Source of the DNA: an uncultured Oscillospiraceae bacterium
GTDB taxonomy: Bacteria > Bacillota_A > Clostridia > Oscillospirales > Oscillospiraceae
DNA length: 11,910 nucleotides
NCBI GenBank assembly: GCA_900762245.1
Contig: CAAFFR010000050.1
Span: 1 to 11,910, forward strand
Reading direction: 5' to 3'
Made by a program: the position numbers and the translations under genes. Positions within the stretch are counted from its first letter, which is position 1; each line of letters opens with the position of its first letter. Below, piece after piece: positions 6,435 to 11,910 of the stretch. The notes beneath the pieces are model-generated. The model saw only the letters and a program-made list of their open reading frames with translations. It was not told where the DNA came from and did no database searches.

Positions 6435-6917
6435 TCAAATCTTCATTTTGCCAAAATCCTGTAAGCCGGGAAAGGAAATCTGCCGCAGGGCTTCGTACAC
6501 GGTGATGGCTGCCGCATTGCTCAGGTTCAGGCTCCGGGCATCGGCTTTCATGGGGATACGGATGCACTCGTCAAAATGCTCCGCCAGAAAATCCTCGGGA
6601 AGGCCTCTGGTTTCTTTGCCGAAGAAGAGATAGCAGCCGTCGTGAAATTCTGCTTCCACATAGCACCGGGGTGCTTTTGTGGACAGACACCACATTTCGC
6701 TGACCTCATTTCGTGCAAAGAAGTCTTCCAGATTATCATAGTCCAGAACCTCTACCATATGCCAGTAATCCAGGCCGGCCCGGCGGACCGCCTTCTCGGA
6801 GATATCAAATCCCAGAGGACGGATCAGGTGAAGCCGGCAGCCGGTGGCTGCGCAGGTGCGGGCGATATTGCCGCAGTTCTGGGGAATTTCAGGTTCCACC
6901 AGTACAATATTCAGCAA
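6435..6917 (-). CDS. trmL: tRNA (cytidine/uridine-34)-2'-O-methyltransferase
   Basis: Predicted 160-residue SPOUT-class methyltransferase that 2'-O-methylates the wobble base (position 34) of certain leucine tRNAs with S-adenosylmethionine. The N-terminal NIVLVEPEIPQNCGNIARTC, FFGKETRGLP (98-107) and the C-terminal knot IPMKADARSLNLSNAAAITVYEAL (from 121) are the TrmL signature, and the length is typical. There is no ATG near the expected start. TTG at 6917 fits, with AGGTGA 5 bases upstream, and gives the usual start immediately before NIVLVEP. It heads the trmL-pgk-tpiA unit behind a good promoter. A GTG three codons upstream lies inside the Shine-Dalgarno sequence and is less likely. Confidence 0.92.
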   Translation of the reverse strand: MLNIVLVEPEIPQNCGNIARTCAATGCRLHLIRPLGFDISEKAVRRAGLDYWHMVEVLDYDNLEDFFARNEVSEMWCLSTKAPRCYVEAEFHDGCYLFFGKETRGLPEDFLAEHFDECIRIPMKADARSLNLSNAAAITVYEALRQISFPGLQDFGKMKI

Positions 6918-6975
6918 ATCAATCACCTCAGTACAAAGACGCTGCGGATAGGCTTCCGCTACCCGCTTAATGCCT

Positions 6976-7004
6976 ATTGTATGCCAAATGCAATGTAAAA
7001 TCAA
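6976..7004 (-). promoter_or_regulatory. Promoter of the trmL-pgk-tpiA unit
   Basis: On the minus strand TTGATT (7004-6999) and TACAAT (6981-6976) are 17 bases apart, matching the sigma-A consensus in 4 and 5 of 6 positions. Transcription would start near 6969, about 50 bases before the TTG start of trmL. No other promoter was found before pgk or tpiA. Confidence 0.72.
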
Positions 7005-7152
7005 TTGGGAAAATCGTTTTTTTGGAACTTTTTTATACTATTCACATAAAAAACAATGTGGGAGACAGAAATTTGTGGAAATTGCTCCCAAATGGATTAT
7101 TGACAAGCAGAAACCCGGGAAAAACAGATAGATAAGCGGGAAATAAGAAGAA
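7005..7152. other. AT-rich spacer without a recognised gene
   Basis: This 148-bp stretch between the trmL promoter and the terminator behind the lipoprotein gene is markedly AT-rich compared with its surroundings. It has several A and T runs and no open frame with a ribosome binding site on either strand. I see no repeat or RNA motif. The AT-rich part next to the promoter could act as an upstream promoter element. Confidence 0.5.
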
Positions 7153-7185
7153 TTGGGGGAGGTTTTTTGGAAAAACCTCCCCCAA
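7153..7185 (-). terminator. Terminator after the lipoprotein gene
   Basis: A perfect 15-bp stem (7153-7167 with 7171-7185), made of TTGGGGGAGG plus five T-A pairs, with a three-base loop. On the minus strand TTCTTCTTATTT follows. It lies about 40 bp past the lipoprotein stop codon. Confidence 0.8.
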
Positions 7186-7226
7186 TGAAGAGCAATGTCA
7201 TCGAGTTAAAATTTTGTATCCGGATG

Positions 7227-8045
7227 TCAGCCCACGGCAGTGACCAGCTCTCCGTCGTTGTAGAAGAAGGTGCTGCCGGTGTCGGTAAGGACCTGTCCGT
7301 TGGAAAGGGTGACGTTCAGCATCAGAATGACCTGCTGGTCATTTTCCAGTTCGGGAATTTCAAATTCCAGTTCGGGCAGCGCCTGGGTATGCAGTCCGGC
7401 TTCCCCGGCGGGAAGGTTCAGGAAATCCATGGAAGCGATCACCTCGGCGTTGTGGGTCAGGACCAGCTCCGCTTTGGAAACGGTGATGGCTTCGTCCTCA
7501 TTGGTGATCCGGGGCAGCTGGATCTGGAGATTGCCGGAGGTGATGGTCAGCTTGCCGTTTTTAAATTCAGAGGATTCCACCACCACATGGCAGTAGCTTT
7601 CCAGAGAAGATGCCAGGTTTACATAAATTTCGTCTGCCGCAAGGGGAATGGTGGCGGTATTGCCGCCCTCTTCCGCCATACGGACCTCGTAGGTCAGACC
7701 GTCAGCGGCGTTCAGCTCCACAGAAGCGGTCCAGACATTGCCGTCCCAAACACAGGGCTCGTTAGCCACTTCTTCTTCCCCCAGCAGAACAACGAAGGAA
7801 GCGGTGCGGCCTTCGGCATAACCCCAGGAGGTGGCACGCAGATGGATGGTTGCGCCGTTGGGGCTGGACCAGGTGGAAGCGGAGAGGGAATAGTCCTGAA
7901 TCCCCAGGGGAGGGACTTCGCCGTAGGGAACGGTCTCTTCCACGGGGGCGGCAGGCTTCTCAGGCTCTGCCTTGCTGCCGCAGCCGCTGAGCACCAGGGC
8001 GAAGACAGAAAGCAGCACGATGCAGAGAATCAGATTCTTTTTCAT
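7227..8045 (-). CDS. Putative lipoprotein of unknown function
   Basis: Predicted 272-residue exported lipoprotein that I do not recognise. The N-terminus has MKKN, a hydrophobic stretch and the lipobox VLSGC, so Cys22 should be lipidated and the protein held on the outer face of the membrane. A Pro/Glu-rich linker (about 27-45) follows. The rest is rich in beta-forming residues, with no Cys after the linker except single ones, and reads like two or three immunoglobulin-like or similar beta domains: the segments WTASVELNAADGLTYEV and LMLNVTLSNGQVLTDTGSTFF have that look. No enzymatic motif was seen. AAGGAGG precedes the ATG at 8045 by 7 bases; a longer reading frame upstream is repeat DNA. Its promoter appears to lie at 8258-8286, which puts a palindromic repeat in the leader. 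Function cannot be called. Confidence 0.85.
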   Translation of the reverse strand: MKKNLILCIVLLSVFALVLSGCGSKAEPEKPAAPVEETVPYGEVPPLGIQDYSLSASTWSSPNGATIHLRATSWGYAEGRTASFVVLLGEEEVANEPCVWDGNVWTASVELNAADGLTYEVRMAEEGGNTATIPLAADEIYVNLASSLESYCHVVVESSEFKNGKLTITSGNLQIQLPRITNEDEAITVSKAELVLTHNAEVIASMDFLNLPAGEAGLHTQALPELEFEIPELENDQQVILMLNVTLSNGQVLTDTGSTFFYNDGELVTAVG

Positions 8046-8104
8046 ATGGGGTCCTCCTTGATGTGATGGATGGTCATGGGTGTACTTGGGTTTACAGCGA
8101 CCTA

Positions 8105-8248
8105 TGCCTTCCCCTTTGGGGAAGGTGGCTGAGCGAAGCGAGGCCGGAAGAGGGCGGTACCATTTCGCCTTGGCGATTGCGGCATCGGCACAATGTTGCT
8201 GCACCTCTCCCGCCCCCTACGGGGGCACCCTCCCCAAAGGGGAGGGCA
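8105..8248. repeat. Family B-like palindromic element in the lipoprotein leader
   Basis: About 144 bp, non-coding, with inverted ends: GCCTTCCCCTTTGGGGAAGG on the left and, inverted, the near-identical GCCCTCCCC AAA GGGGAGGGC on the right. Subterminal hairpins follow inside each end (GAGCGAAGCGAG-type on the left, GCCCCC TAC GGGGGC at 8212-8226 on the right). The plan of end hairpin plus subterminal hairpin is that of the element at 2997-3110, but the sequence is different. It starts 10 bases past the -10 box of the predicted lipoprotein promoter. Confidence 0.8.
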
Positions 8249-8257
8249 TTTGCTGCC

Positions 8258-8286
8258 ATTATACCGAATTTTCTGGTTGGTTGCAA
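8258..8286 (-). promoter_or_regulatory. Promoter of the lipoprotein gene
   Basis: On the minus strand TTGCAA (8286-8281) and a perfect TATAAT (8263-8258) are 17 bases apart. Transcription would start near 8251, so the 144-bp palindromic element would be copied almost whole into the leader, about 205 bases before the ATG. It lies just past the acyltransferase stop codon. Confidence 0.68.
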
Positions 8287-8302
8287 CTGAGTTTACAATA
8301 AT

Positions 8303-9343
8303 TTAAAGAACGGCCTTCTGTCTGCGCCATTTTTTCCATTTGGCGACCATGGTCATGGTCACCACGGAGCAGGCGGTGAGCAGGAGGAAGTATACGGTAT
8401 TTTTCTGCCACAGGGGAGCGGGGGTTCCGGCGTTTTCCAGAGGGATGTAGACCCGGGCCAGCAGGAACCGGGAAATCAGGGCGTGGTTCATGTAGACCGC
8501 CAGAGAAAGCTCGCCGCTGAACCGGAAGATCCGGTGGTTAAACAGCCGGTTGATCCAGGAAGTTTCCTCCCAGAAGCCCCACAGCAAAATAACGGTGGTG
8601 ACGAGGAAGATATTCCGGTACTCGGCATAGACAAAGATGGAAACCAGCGCATACAAAACCGCCAGATTGAAGGCAAGACGGTGCTTCACCAGCGCTTTAT
8701 AATAAGGTAAGGTGGTAAAATAATAAGCCAGCACACCGATGCACATGGGACCAAAGGCCCGCAGCAAGGGGATGAAGAAAAGTCCGTAATTTCCCCAGAT
8801 ATCCACGCCGGTGCTGAGCAAGGAGAGGATCATCAGAATGGCGGCGGGGAACAGCAGCGTCCGGGAAAGCTTTTCGTTGTGGCACAGCAGACCGTAGACG
8901 AAGTAGCCAGCGATCAGCAGCGCGGAGATCTGCCACAGGGGATAGTTCAGGGGATCGTACCAGGTGTGGGAGGTATGGAGCAAAGTCAGCTCCGGGATCA
9001 GCTCATAAAGCCGCAGGAAGATGTCCGCCAAAGCTTCCCAGCTGGGGTCCTTCACCAGATACACCAGCGCCCGGGCCAGATTGTAGCCGAAGAGCATCAC
9101 GAGGGACAAAAGGTAGTGGGGATACAGGGATTTGATATGGTCCAGAGTGTAGTCCCACTGGTCATATCCTTCCCGCCCGTGGGACCGGGCATAATACTTC
9201 CGGGCCAGAAAGAAGCCGGAAATGAGAAAGAAAATCTGCACCGCCGCCGTAGGACCGGGAGAAATGGTGGTGCCGTAATGGAAAAAGGCAATGACATAGG
9301 CAAAGACCAGCTTGAAAAGGTCAATGGAGTAGATTCGTTTCAT
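8303..9343 (-). CDS. Membrane acyltransferase, acyltransferase 3 family
   Basis: Predicted 346-residue polytopic membrane protein of the acyltransferase 3 family (OatA/WecH-like), enzymes that move acetyl or other acyl groups onto cell-wall or surface sugars. Evidence: N-terminal SIDLFKLVFAYVIAFFHYG with the conserved-type Asp and His of the first membrane segment, IFFLISGFFLARKY (about 38-51), roughly ten hydrophobic segments over the whole length, and LAVYMNHALISRFLL near the C-terminus, like the usual last motif. It lacks an extracellular SGNH domain. The ATG at 9343 has GAGGT about 8 bases upstream and sits 25 bases after the predicted transcription start; an open frame farther upstream runs through the terminator and into cysE in antisense. 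It has its own promoter. The acceptor is unknown. Confidence 0.85.
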   Translation of the reverse strand: MKRIYSIDLFKLVFAYVIAFFHYGTTISPGPTAAVQIFFLISGFFLARKYYARSHGREGYDQWDYTLDHIKSLYPHYLLSLVMLFGYNLARALVYLVKDPSWEALADIFLRLYELIPELTLLHTSHTWYDPLNYPLWQISALLIAGYFVYGLLCHNEKLSRTLLFPAAILMILSLLSTGVDIWGNYGLFFIPLLRAFGPMCIGVLAYYFTTLPYYKALVKHRLAFNLAVLYALVSIFVYAEYRNIFLVTTVILLWGFWEETSWINRLFNHRIFRFSGELSLAVYMNHALISRFLLARVYIPLENAGTPAPLWQKNTVYFLLLTACSVVTMTMVAKWKKWRRQKAVL

Positions 9344-9374
9344 GGCAGATACCTCAAAACCATAAGATAGGAAT

Positions 9375-9403
9375 AGTTTAGGGGATTTTGGGAAGATTGT
9401 CAA
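9375..9403 (-). promoter_or_regulatory. Promoter of the acyltransferase gene
   Basis: On the minus strand TTGACA (9403-9398) and TAAACT (9380-9375) are 17 bases apart. The same TAAACT -10 box occurs in the cysE promoter. The -35 lies directly beyond the T-run of the cysE terminator, so the two signals are packed end to end. Confidence 0.75.
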
Positions 9404-9405
9404 TA

Positions 9406-9437
9406 AAAACCGGCGCACCCCCCCTGGGAGGTGCGCC
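9406..9437 (-). terminator. Terminator after cysE
   Basis: The 8-bp stem GGCGCACC with GGTGCGCC (9412-9419 with 9430-9437), extended by three more pairs past a bulged A, is followed on the minus strand by GGTTTTTATTG. It lies 10 bases past the cysE stop codon. Confidence 0.88.
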
Positions 9438-9446
9438 TTGTGCGCG

Positions 9447-10388
9447 TTATTTCTGCCCCTCCCAGAAGGGTTCGGGCTTGTCGCAGCGTTCGCAGTTGCC
9501 GCCGCAGTTTCTGGGTTTGAACTGCAGCTCCTGGCTTTTGACGCTGACGGTGGTGCAGGCGGGGATGGAGTGGGTAATGAAGACGTTGGAACCGATAACG
9601 CTGTCCCGGCCGATGACGGTACCGCCGCCCAGAATGGAAGCACCGGCGTAGATGGTAACGTTGTCTTCAATGGTGGGATGACGCTTCTTGCCCCGGAGGC
9701 TCTGGCCGCCCCGGGTGGTGAGGGCGCCCAGGGTAACGCCCTGATAAATTTTCACATGGTCACCGATGACAGTGGTCTCACCAATGACGATGCCGGTGCC
9801 GTGGTCGATGAAGAAGTACTTGCCCACAGTGGCACCGGGGTTGATGTCGATGCCGGTGATGGAATGGGCGTGCTCCGTCATGATTCTCGGCAGCATGGGC
9901 ACACCCAAATCGTAGAGCACATGGGCCAGACGGTAGACAGTGATGGCAAAGAGGCCGGGGTAGCAGAAGATGATCTCATCCACGCTGAAGGCGGCGGGGT
10001 CGCCCTCGAAAAAGGCTTCCACATCGGTCTGGGCCACGGCCCGAACGGCGGGGATGGAGCGGAAAAATTCCAGACTCACTTCCTGGGCCTTTTCCTTGGC
10101 TGCGGTTTCTTCCATGGTACCCCTGAAAATCAGGGTCAGCTGCTTGTTGAGGTTGTACATCACATCCTCAATGAGCATGGACAGGTTGTGGCGGGCGTTA
10201 TAGATGCGGTAGGTCTTCTCCTTGGTGGCACCGGGGTAGACGATGCGCAGGAGCTTGCCGATCATGTCGATGATGATTTCCTTGTCGGGATGGCAGGTGG
10301 TGTCCAGCTTGTCGATGGACCGCCCGTGGCGGTAATCTTCCAGAATGCTGTCCACAATGCCTTCAATCTGTGCTTCAATGGGAGTCAT
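9447..10388 (-). CDS. cysE: Serine O-acetyltransferase
   Basis: Predicted 313-residue cytoplasmic enzyme that acetylates L-serine with acetyl-CoA, giving O-acetylserine for cysteine synthesis. After an N-terminal helical domain (about 1-165) comes a left-handed beta-helix of hexapeptide repeats (about 176-285), with the signature HAHSITGIDINPGATVGKYF, catalytic-type Asp181 and His196 in FFIDHGTGIVIGE, and GVTLGA. The ATG at 10388 has AAGGAGG 8 bases upstream; an ATG two codons earlier is too close to that site. The tail is odd. It lacks a C-terminal Ile, the residue many CysE proteins insert into the CysK active site, and instead carries Cys295, Cys299 and Cys302 (CGGNCERC) followed by a polar end. 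It is divergent from cysK, with a promoter touching that of cysK. The length fits the longer EpsC-like branch. Confidence 0.93.
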   Translation of the reverse strand: MTPIEAQIEGIVDSILEDYRHGRSIDKLDTTCHPDKEIIIDMIGKLLRIVYPGATKEKTYRIYNARHNLSMLIEDVMYNLNKQLTLIFRGTMEETAAKEKAQEVSLEFFRSIPAVRAVAQTDVEAFFEGDPAAFSVDEIIFCYPGLFAITVYRLAHVLYDLGVPMLPRIMTEHAHSITGIDINPGATVGKYFFIDHGTGIVIGETTVIGDHVKIYQGVTLGALTTRGGQSLRGKKRHPTIEDNVTIYAGASILGGGTVIGRDSVIGSNVFITHSIPACTTVSVKSQELQFKPRNCGGNCERCDKPEPFWEGQK

Positions 10389-10416
10389 TTCCATTCCCTC
10401 CTTAAATTTACGTACC

Positions 10417-10445
10417 AGTTTAACATATGGATTTGTCAAAGTCAA
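10417..10445 (-). promoter_or_regulatory. Promoter of cysE
   Basis: On the minus strand TTGACT (10445-10440) and TAAACT (10422-10417) are 17 bases apart. Its -35 box touches the -35 box of the cysK promoter, so the two promoters stand back to back. Confidence 0.78.
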
Positions 10446-10450
10446 TTGAC
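10441..10450. promoter_or_regulatory. Palindrome formed by the two -35 boxes
   Basis: GTCAATTGAC is a perfect 10-bp palindrome made of the adjoining -35 boxes of cysE and cysK. It may be only a by-product of that arrangement, or an operator for a regulator of both genes. Confidence 0.5.
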
Positions 10451-10474
10451 AGGGGGTGAATGGAGGGGTATAAT
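10446..10474 (+). promoter_or_regulatory. Consensus promoter of cysK
   Basis: TTGACA (10446-10451) and TATAAT (10469-10474), both perfect, are separated by exactly 17 bases. Transcription would start near 10481. This is the strongest promoter in the window, and unless it is repressed cysK should be expressed at a high level. Confidence 0.9.
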
Positions 10475-10481
10475 TTCATCT

Positions 10482-10496
10482 ATTCAATCATTGAAT
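10482..10496. promoter_or_regulatory. Palindrome at the cysK transcription start
   Basis: ATTCAAT C ATTGAAT is a perfect 7-bp inverted repeat around one base, beginning at the predicted first transcribed base of cysK. The position suits a repressor operator. I cannot name the regulator. Confidence 0.45.
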
Positions 10497-10511
10497 GGCA
10501 GCAAAAATGCA

Positions 10512-10636
10512 TGTCATTGCGAGGAGCGAAGCGACGTGGCAATCTCCTCCAAGGGTCCGTGCAGGACTGTTAACGATAACAGCCGGAAACCTGCAGGGGA
10601 TTGCCACGTCGAGCTATTGCCCTCCTCGCAATGACA
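10512..10636. repeat. Family A palindromic repeat, copy 2, in the cysK leader
   Basis: A 125-bp element with 15-bp perfect ends, TGTCATTGCGAGGAG and its complement, an inner inverted pair ACGTGGCAATC / GATTGCCACGT and a core with its own hairpin CTGTTA ACGA TAACAG. It starts about 30 bases after the predicted cysK transcription start and ends 11 bases before the Shine-Dalgarno GGAGG, so it would be the main structure of the cysK leader RNA. Confidence 0.88.
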
Positions 10637-10660
10637 GATAACTTTTTGGAGGTATTTCTT

Positions 10661-11593
10661 ATGTCCAACATTTACACATCTGTTTCCCAGCTCATTGGCC
10701 GCACGCCCTTGCTGGAGATTTGCAATATTGAAAAGAAGGACGGCCTGAAGGCCCGGGTTCTGGTGAAGCTGGAAGGCTGCAACCCTGCAGGCTCTGCCAA
10801 GGACCGGGTGGCCCTGTCCATGATCGACGATGCGGAAGCAAAGGGCATCCTGAAGCCCGGCAGCGTCATCATCGAGCCCACCTCCGGCAATACCGGCATC
10901 GGCCTTTGCAGCGTGGCGGCAGCCCGGGGCTACAAGTGCATCATCGTCATGCCGGACTCCATGAGCATGGAGCGCCGCCTGCTGATGACGGCCTTCGGCG
11001 GCGAGCTGGTGCTGACCCCCGGCGCGCTGGGCATGAGCGGCGCCATCGCCAAGGCGGAGGAACTGGCAAAGGAGAACCCCGGCAGCTTTATTGCAGGCCA
11101 GTTTGAAAATCCTGCCAATCCCGAAGCCCACTACCGCACCACCGGTCCGGAAATCTGGGCGGATACTGACGGAAAGGTGGATATTTTCGTGGCGGGCATC
11201 GGCACCGGCGGCACCATCACCGGCACCGGCCGGTATCTGAAAGAGAAGAATCCCAATGTGGAGATCGTGGGCATGGAGCCTGCGGATTCTCCCTTGCTGA
11301 CCAAGGGCGTGGCAGGTCCCCACGGCATTCAGGGCATTGGTGCCAACTTTGTGCCCGACATTCTGGACCGCAGCATTCTGGACCGGGTGGTAACAGTCAC
11401 CACAGAACAGGCTTACACCGCAGGCCGCCGTCTGGGTGCGGAAGAGGGCATCCTGGCCGGCATCAGCGCCGGCGGCGCACTCCACACTGCCCTGGAGCTG
11501 GCAAAGCTGCCGGAAAATGAAGGCAAGACCATCGTGGCCCTCCTGCCGGACTCCGGTGAACGGTATCTGACGACCCCTATGTATCAGAGATAA
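10661..11593 (+). CDS. cysK: Cysteine synthase (O-acetylserine sulfhydrylase)
   Basis: Predicted 310-residue PLP enzyme that makes cysteine from O-acetylserine and sulfide in the cytoplasm. Lys47 in NPAGSAKDR is the expected PLP lysine. PTSGNTGIG (about 74-82) binds the substrate carboxylate, GIGTGGTITGTG (about 178-189) holds the PLP phosphate, and GISAGGA and PDSGERYL near the C-terminus complete the family set. Length is normal. The ATG at 10661 follows TTGGAGG by 8 bases; an upstream in-frame ATG lies inside the repeat. It is the only plus-strand gene here, divergent from cysE, which makes its substrate. The promoter is perfect consensus, and the leader of about 180 bases contains a family A repeat. 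Another copy lies 15 bp after the stop codon. CysK rather than CysM is my reading of the overall motifs. Confidence 0.95.
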   Translation: MSNIYTSVSQLIGRTPLLEICNIEKKDGLKARVLVKLEGCNPAGSAKDRVALSMIDDAEAKGILKPGSVIIEPTSGNTGIGLCSVAAARGYKCIIVMPDSMSMERRLLMTAFGGELVLTPGALGMSGAIAKAEELAKENPGSFIAGQFENPANPEAHYRTTGPEIWADTDGKVDIFVAGIGTGGTITGTGRYLKEKNPNVEIVGMEPADSPLLTKGVAGPHGIQGIGANFVPDILDRSILDRVVTVTTEQAYTAGRRLGAEEGILAGISAGGALHTALELAKLPENEGKTIVALLPDSGERYLTTPMYQR

Positions 11594-11608
11594 CCATACG
11601 AAACATCC

Positions 11609-11733
11609 TGTCATTGCGAGCCAGTGCGCACACTGGCGTGGCAATCTCCCTGAATTATTGAACAGGTTCACTCGGATTGTACTTCTATTTAGGGGATTGC
11701 CACGTCGGCCCGTTGGGCCTCCTCGCAATGACA
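11609..11733. repeat. Family A palindromic repeat, copy 3
   Basis: A 125-bp element with the ends TGTCATTGCG and CGCAATGACA and inner pair GTGGCAATCTCC / GGGGATTGCCAC. The subterminal hairpin GCCAGTGCGCACACTGGC is at the left end, whereas copy 1 has the matching hairpin at the right end, so this copy lies inverted or its hairpins were exchanged. The right end has GGCCCGTTGGGCC. The core is unrelated to the other copies. It starts 15 bp after the cysK stop codon. Confidence 0.88.
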
Positions 11734-11743
11734 TCTTAATGCA

Positions 11744-11775
11744 AACAGGGCGGGACCAATCGGTCCCGCCCTGTT
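11744..11775. terminator. Large hairpin downstream of cysK
   Basis: A perfect 14-bp stem, AACAGGGCGGGACC with GGTCCCGCCCTGTT around AATC. Neither side has a long T-run. It could end cysK transcription, a gene arriving from the right edge on the minus strand, or both. Confidence 0.55.
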
Positions 11776-11910
11776 CAGACTGTCAAAAAAGCTTCGCAGA
11801 ATTTGACGCGCAAGCGGCAAACCCATCCAAATCGTTTTCGGCCGCGGCGTGTACGTGGACGAAAACACCGCTCAGGCTGCAAGTGTGGAATTTGTTCGTC
11901 TTTGACGAAC
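11776..11910. other. Unassigned right-edge stretch
   Basis: No gene could be assigned. On the minus strand a frame is open from the edge (11908) for 41 codons to a TGA at 11785-11783, 7 bases before the hairpin at 11744-11775, which would suit the 3' end of a gene lying mostly outside the window. The in-phase plus-strand frame from 11807 to a TGA at 11903-11905 also reads plausibly, with GKPIQIVFGRGVYVDENTA inside, but has a stop codon just before it and no start. Both frames show the same purine-first codon pattern because they are antisense to one another. I recognise neither protein. Confidence 0.3.

Noticed and set aside
5285..6505. Plus-strand open frame of about 400 codons opposite pgk
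   Set aside because: Pgk is complete and conserved on the other strand; the mirror frame is low-complexity (Gly, His, Gln, Asp) and has no Shine-Dalgarno sequence.
8046..8204. N-terminal extension of the lipoprotein
   Set aside because: It is repeat DNA in frame; the ATG at 8045 has a strong ribosome binding site and begins a classic lipoprotein signal peptide.
9344..9670. N-terminal extension of the acyltransferase by about 109 residues
   Set aside because: It would cover the gene's own promoter, the cysE terminator and antisense cysE sequence; the residues are Pro/Ser-rich and unlike the family, and the ATG at 9343 fits the family start.
10389..10439. T-box or SAM riboswitch in front of cysE
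   Set aside because: The leader after the predicted cysE start is only about 20-25 bases long, with no room for either structure.
791..11733. Family A repeats as a CRISPR array or as ends of a composite transposon
   Set aside because: Copies are kilobases apart with palindromic internal structure and no spacer pattern; no transposase gene or target duplication is seen around cysK.
10514..11734. Minus-strand open frame opposite cysK
   Set aside because: It starts and ends inside two repeat elements and runs antisense to a complete cysK.

Overview
The window reads as chromosomal DNA of a low-to-mid GC Gram-positive anaerobe, most likely a gut member of the Clostridia (Oscillospiraceae-like). 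Reasons: strong AGGAGG-type ribosome binding sites, consensus sigma-A promoters with 17-bp spacers, a lipoprotein signal peptide with a canonical lipobox, a preQ1 riboswitch in front of a QueT transporter, two-domain Sua5, and many short palindromic repeat elements of kinds I associate with gut Clostridia. The genus is an inference. No rRNA, tRNA, CRISPR array, transposase or phage gene was seen.

Layout, left to right. Nine of the ten genes are on the minus strand. At the left edge lies a shrunken palindromic repeat, then queT (82-597) with its whole control region: promoter, preQ1-I aptamer and two successive terminator-like hairpins. A family A repeat (791-920) and a terminator separate it from an M18 aminopeptidase (968-2353). 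Next come coaE (2414-3061) and the Sua5-type threonylcarbamoyl-AMP synthase (3061-4140). They overlap at the stop/start, and a palindromic element lies exactly on the junction and supplies coding sequence to both. A second kind of inverted repeat (4168-4269) and a strong terminator follow.

tpiA (4310-5089), pgk (5204-6403) and trmL (6435-6917) form one minus-strand transcription unit from a promoter at 6976-7004: two glycolytic enzymes behind a tRNA wobble-base methyltransferase. A terminator, an unrecognised lipoprotein (7227-8045) whose leader carries another palindromic element, and a membrane acyltransferase (8303-9343) come next. The last part is a cysteine-synthesis pair in divergent arrangement: serine acetyltransferase (9447-10388, minus) and cysteine synthase (10661-11593, plus). 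Their promoters stand back to back, with adjoining -35 boxes. CysE makes O-acetylserine and CysK turns it into cysteine. Family A repeats lie in the cysK leader and just after cysK. The right edge (11776-11910) is unassigned.

There is no obvious new multi-gene system. The striking feature is the repeat elements. Four families or subfamilies occur, and several copies sit between a predicted promoter and a start codon. One has been absorbed into two essential-type coding sequences and provides a stop codon, a Shine-Dalgarno sequence and a start codon. The other notable signals are the queT leader with tandem terminators and a possible antiterminator, the palindrome shared by the cysE and cysK promoters, and a cysteine cluster at the CysE C-terminus.
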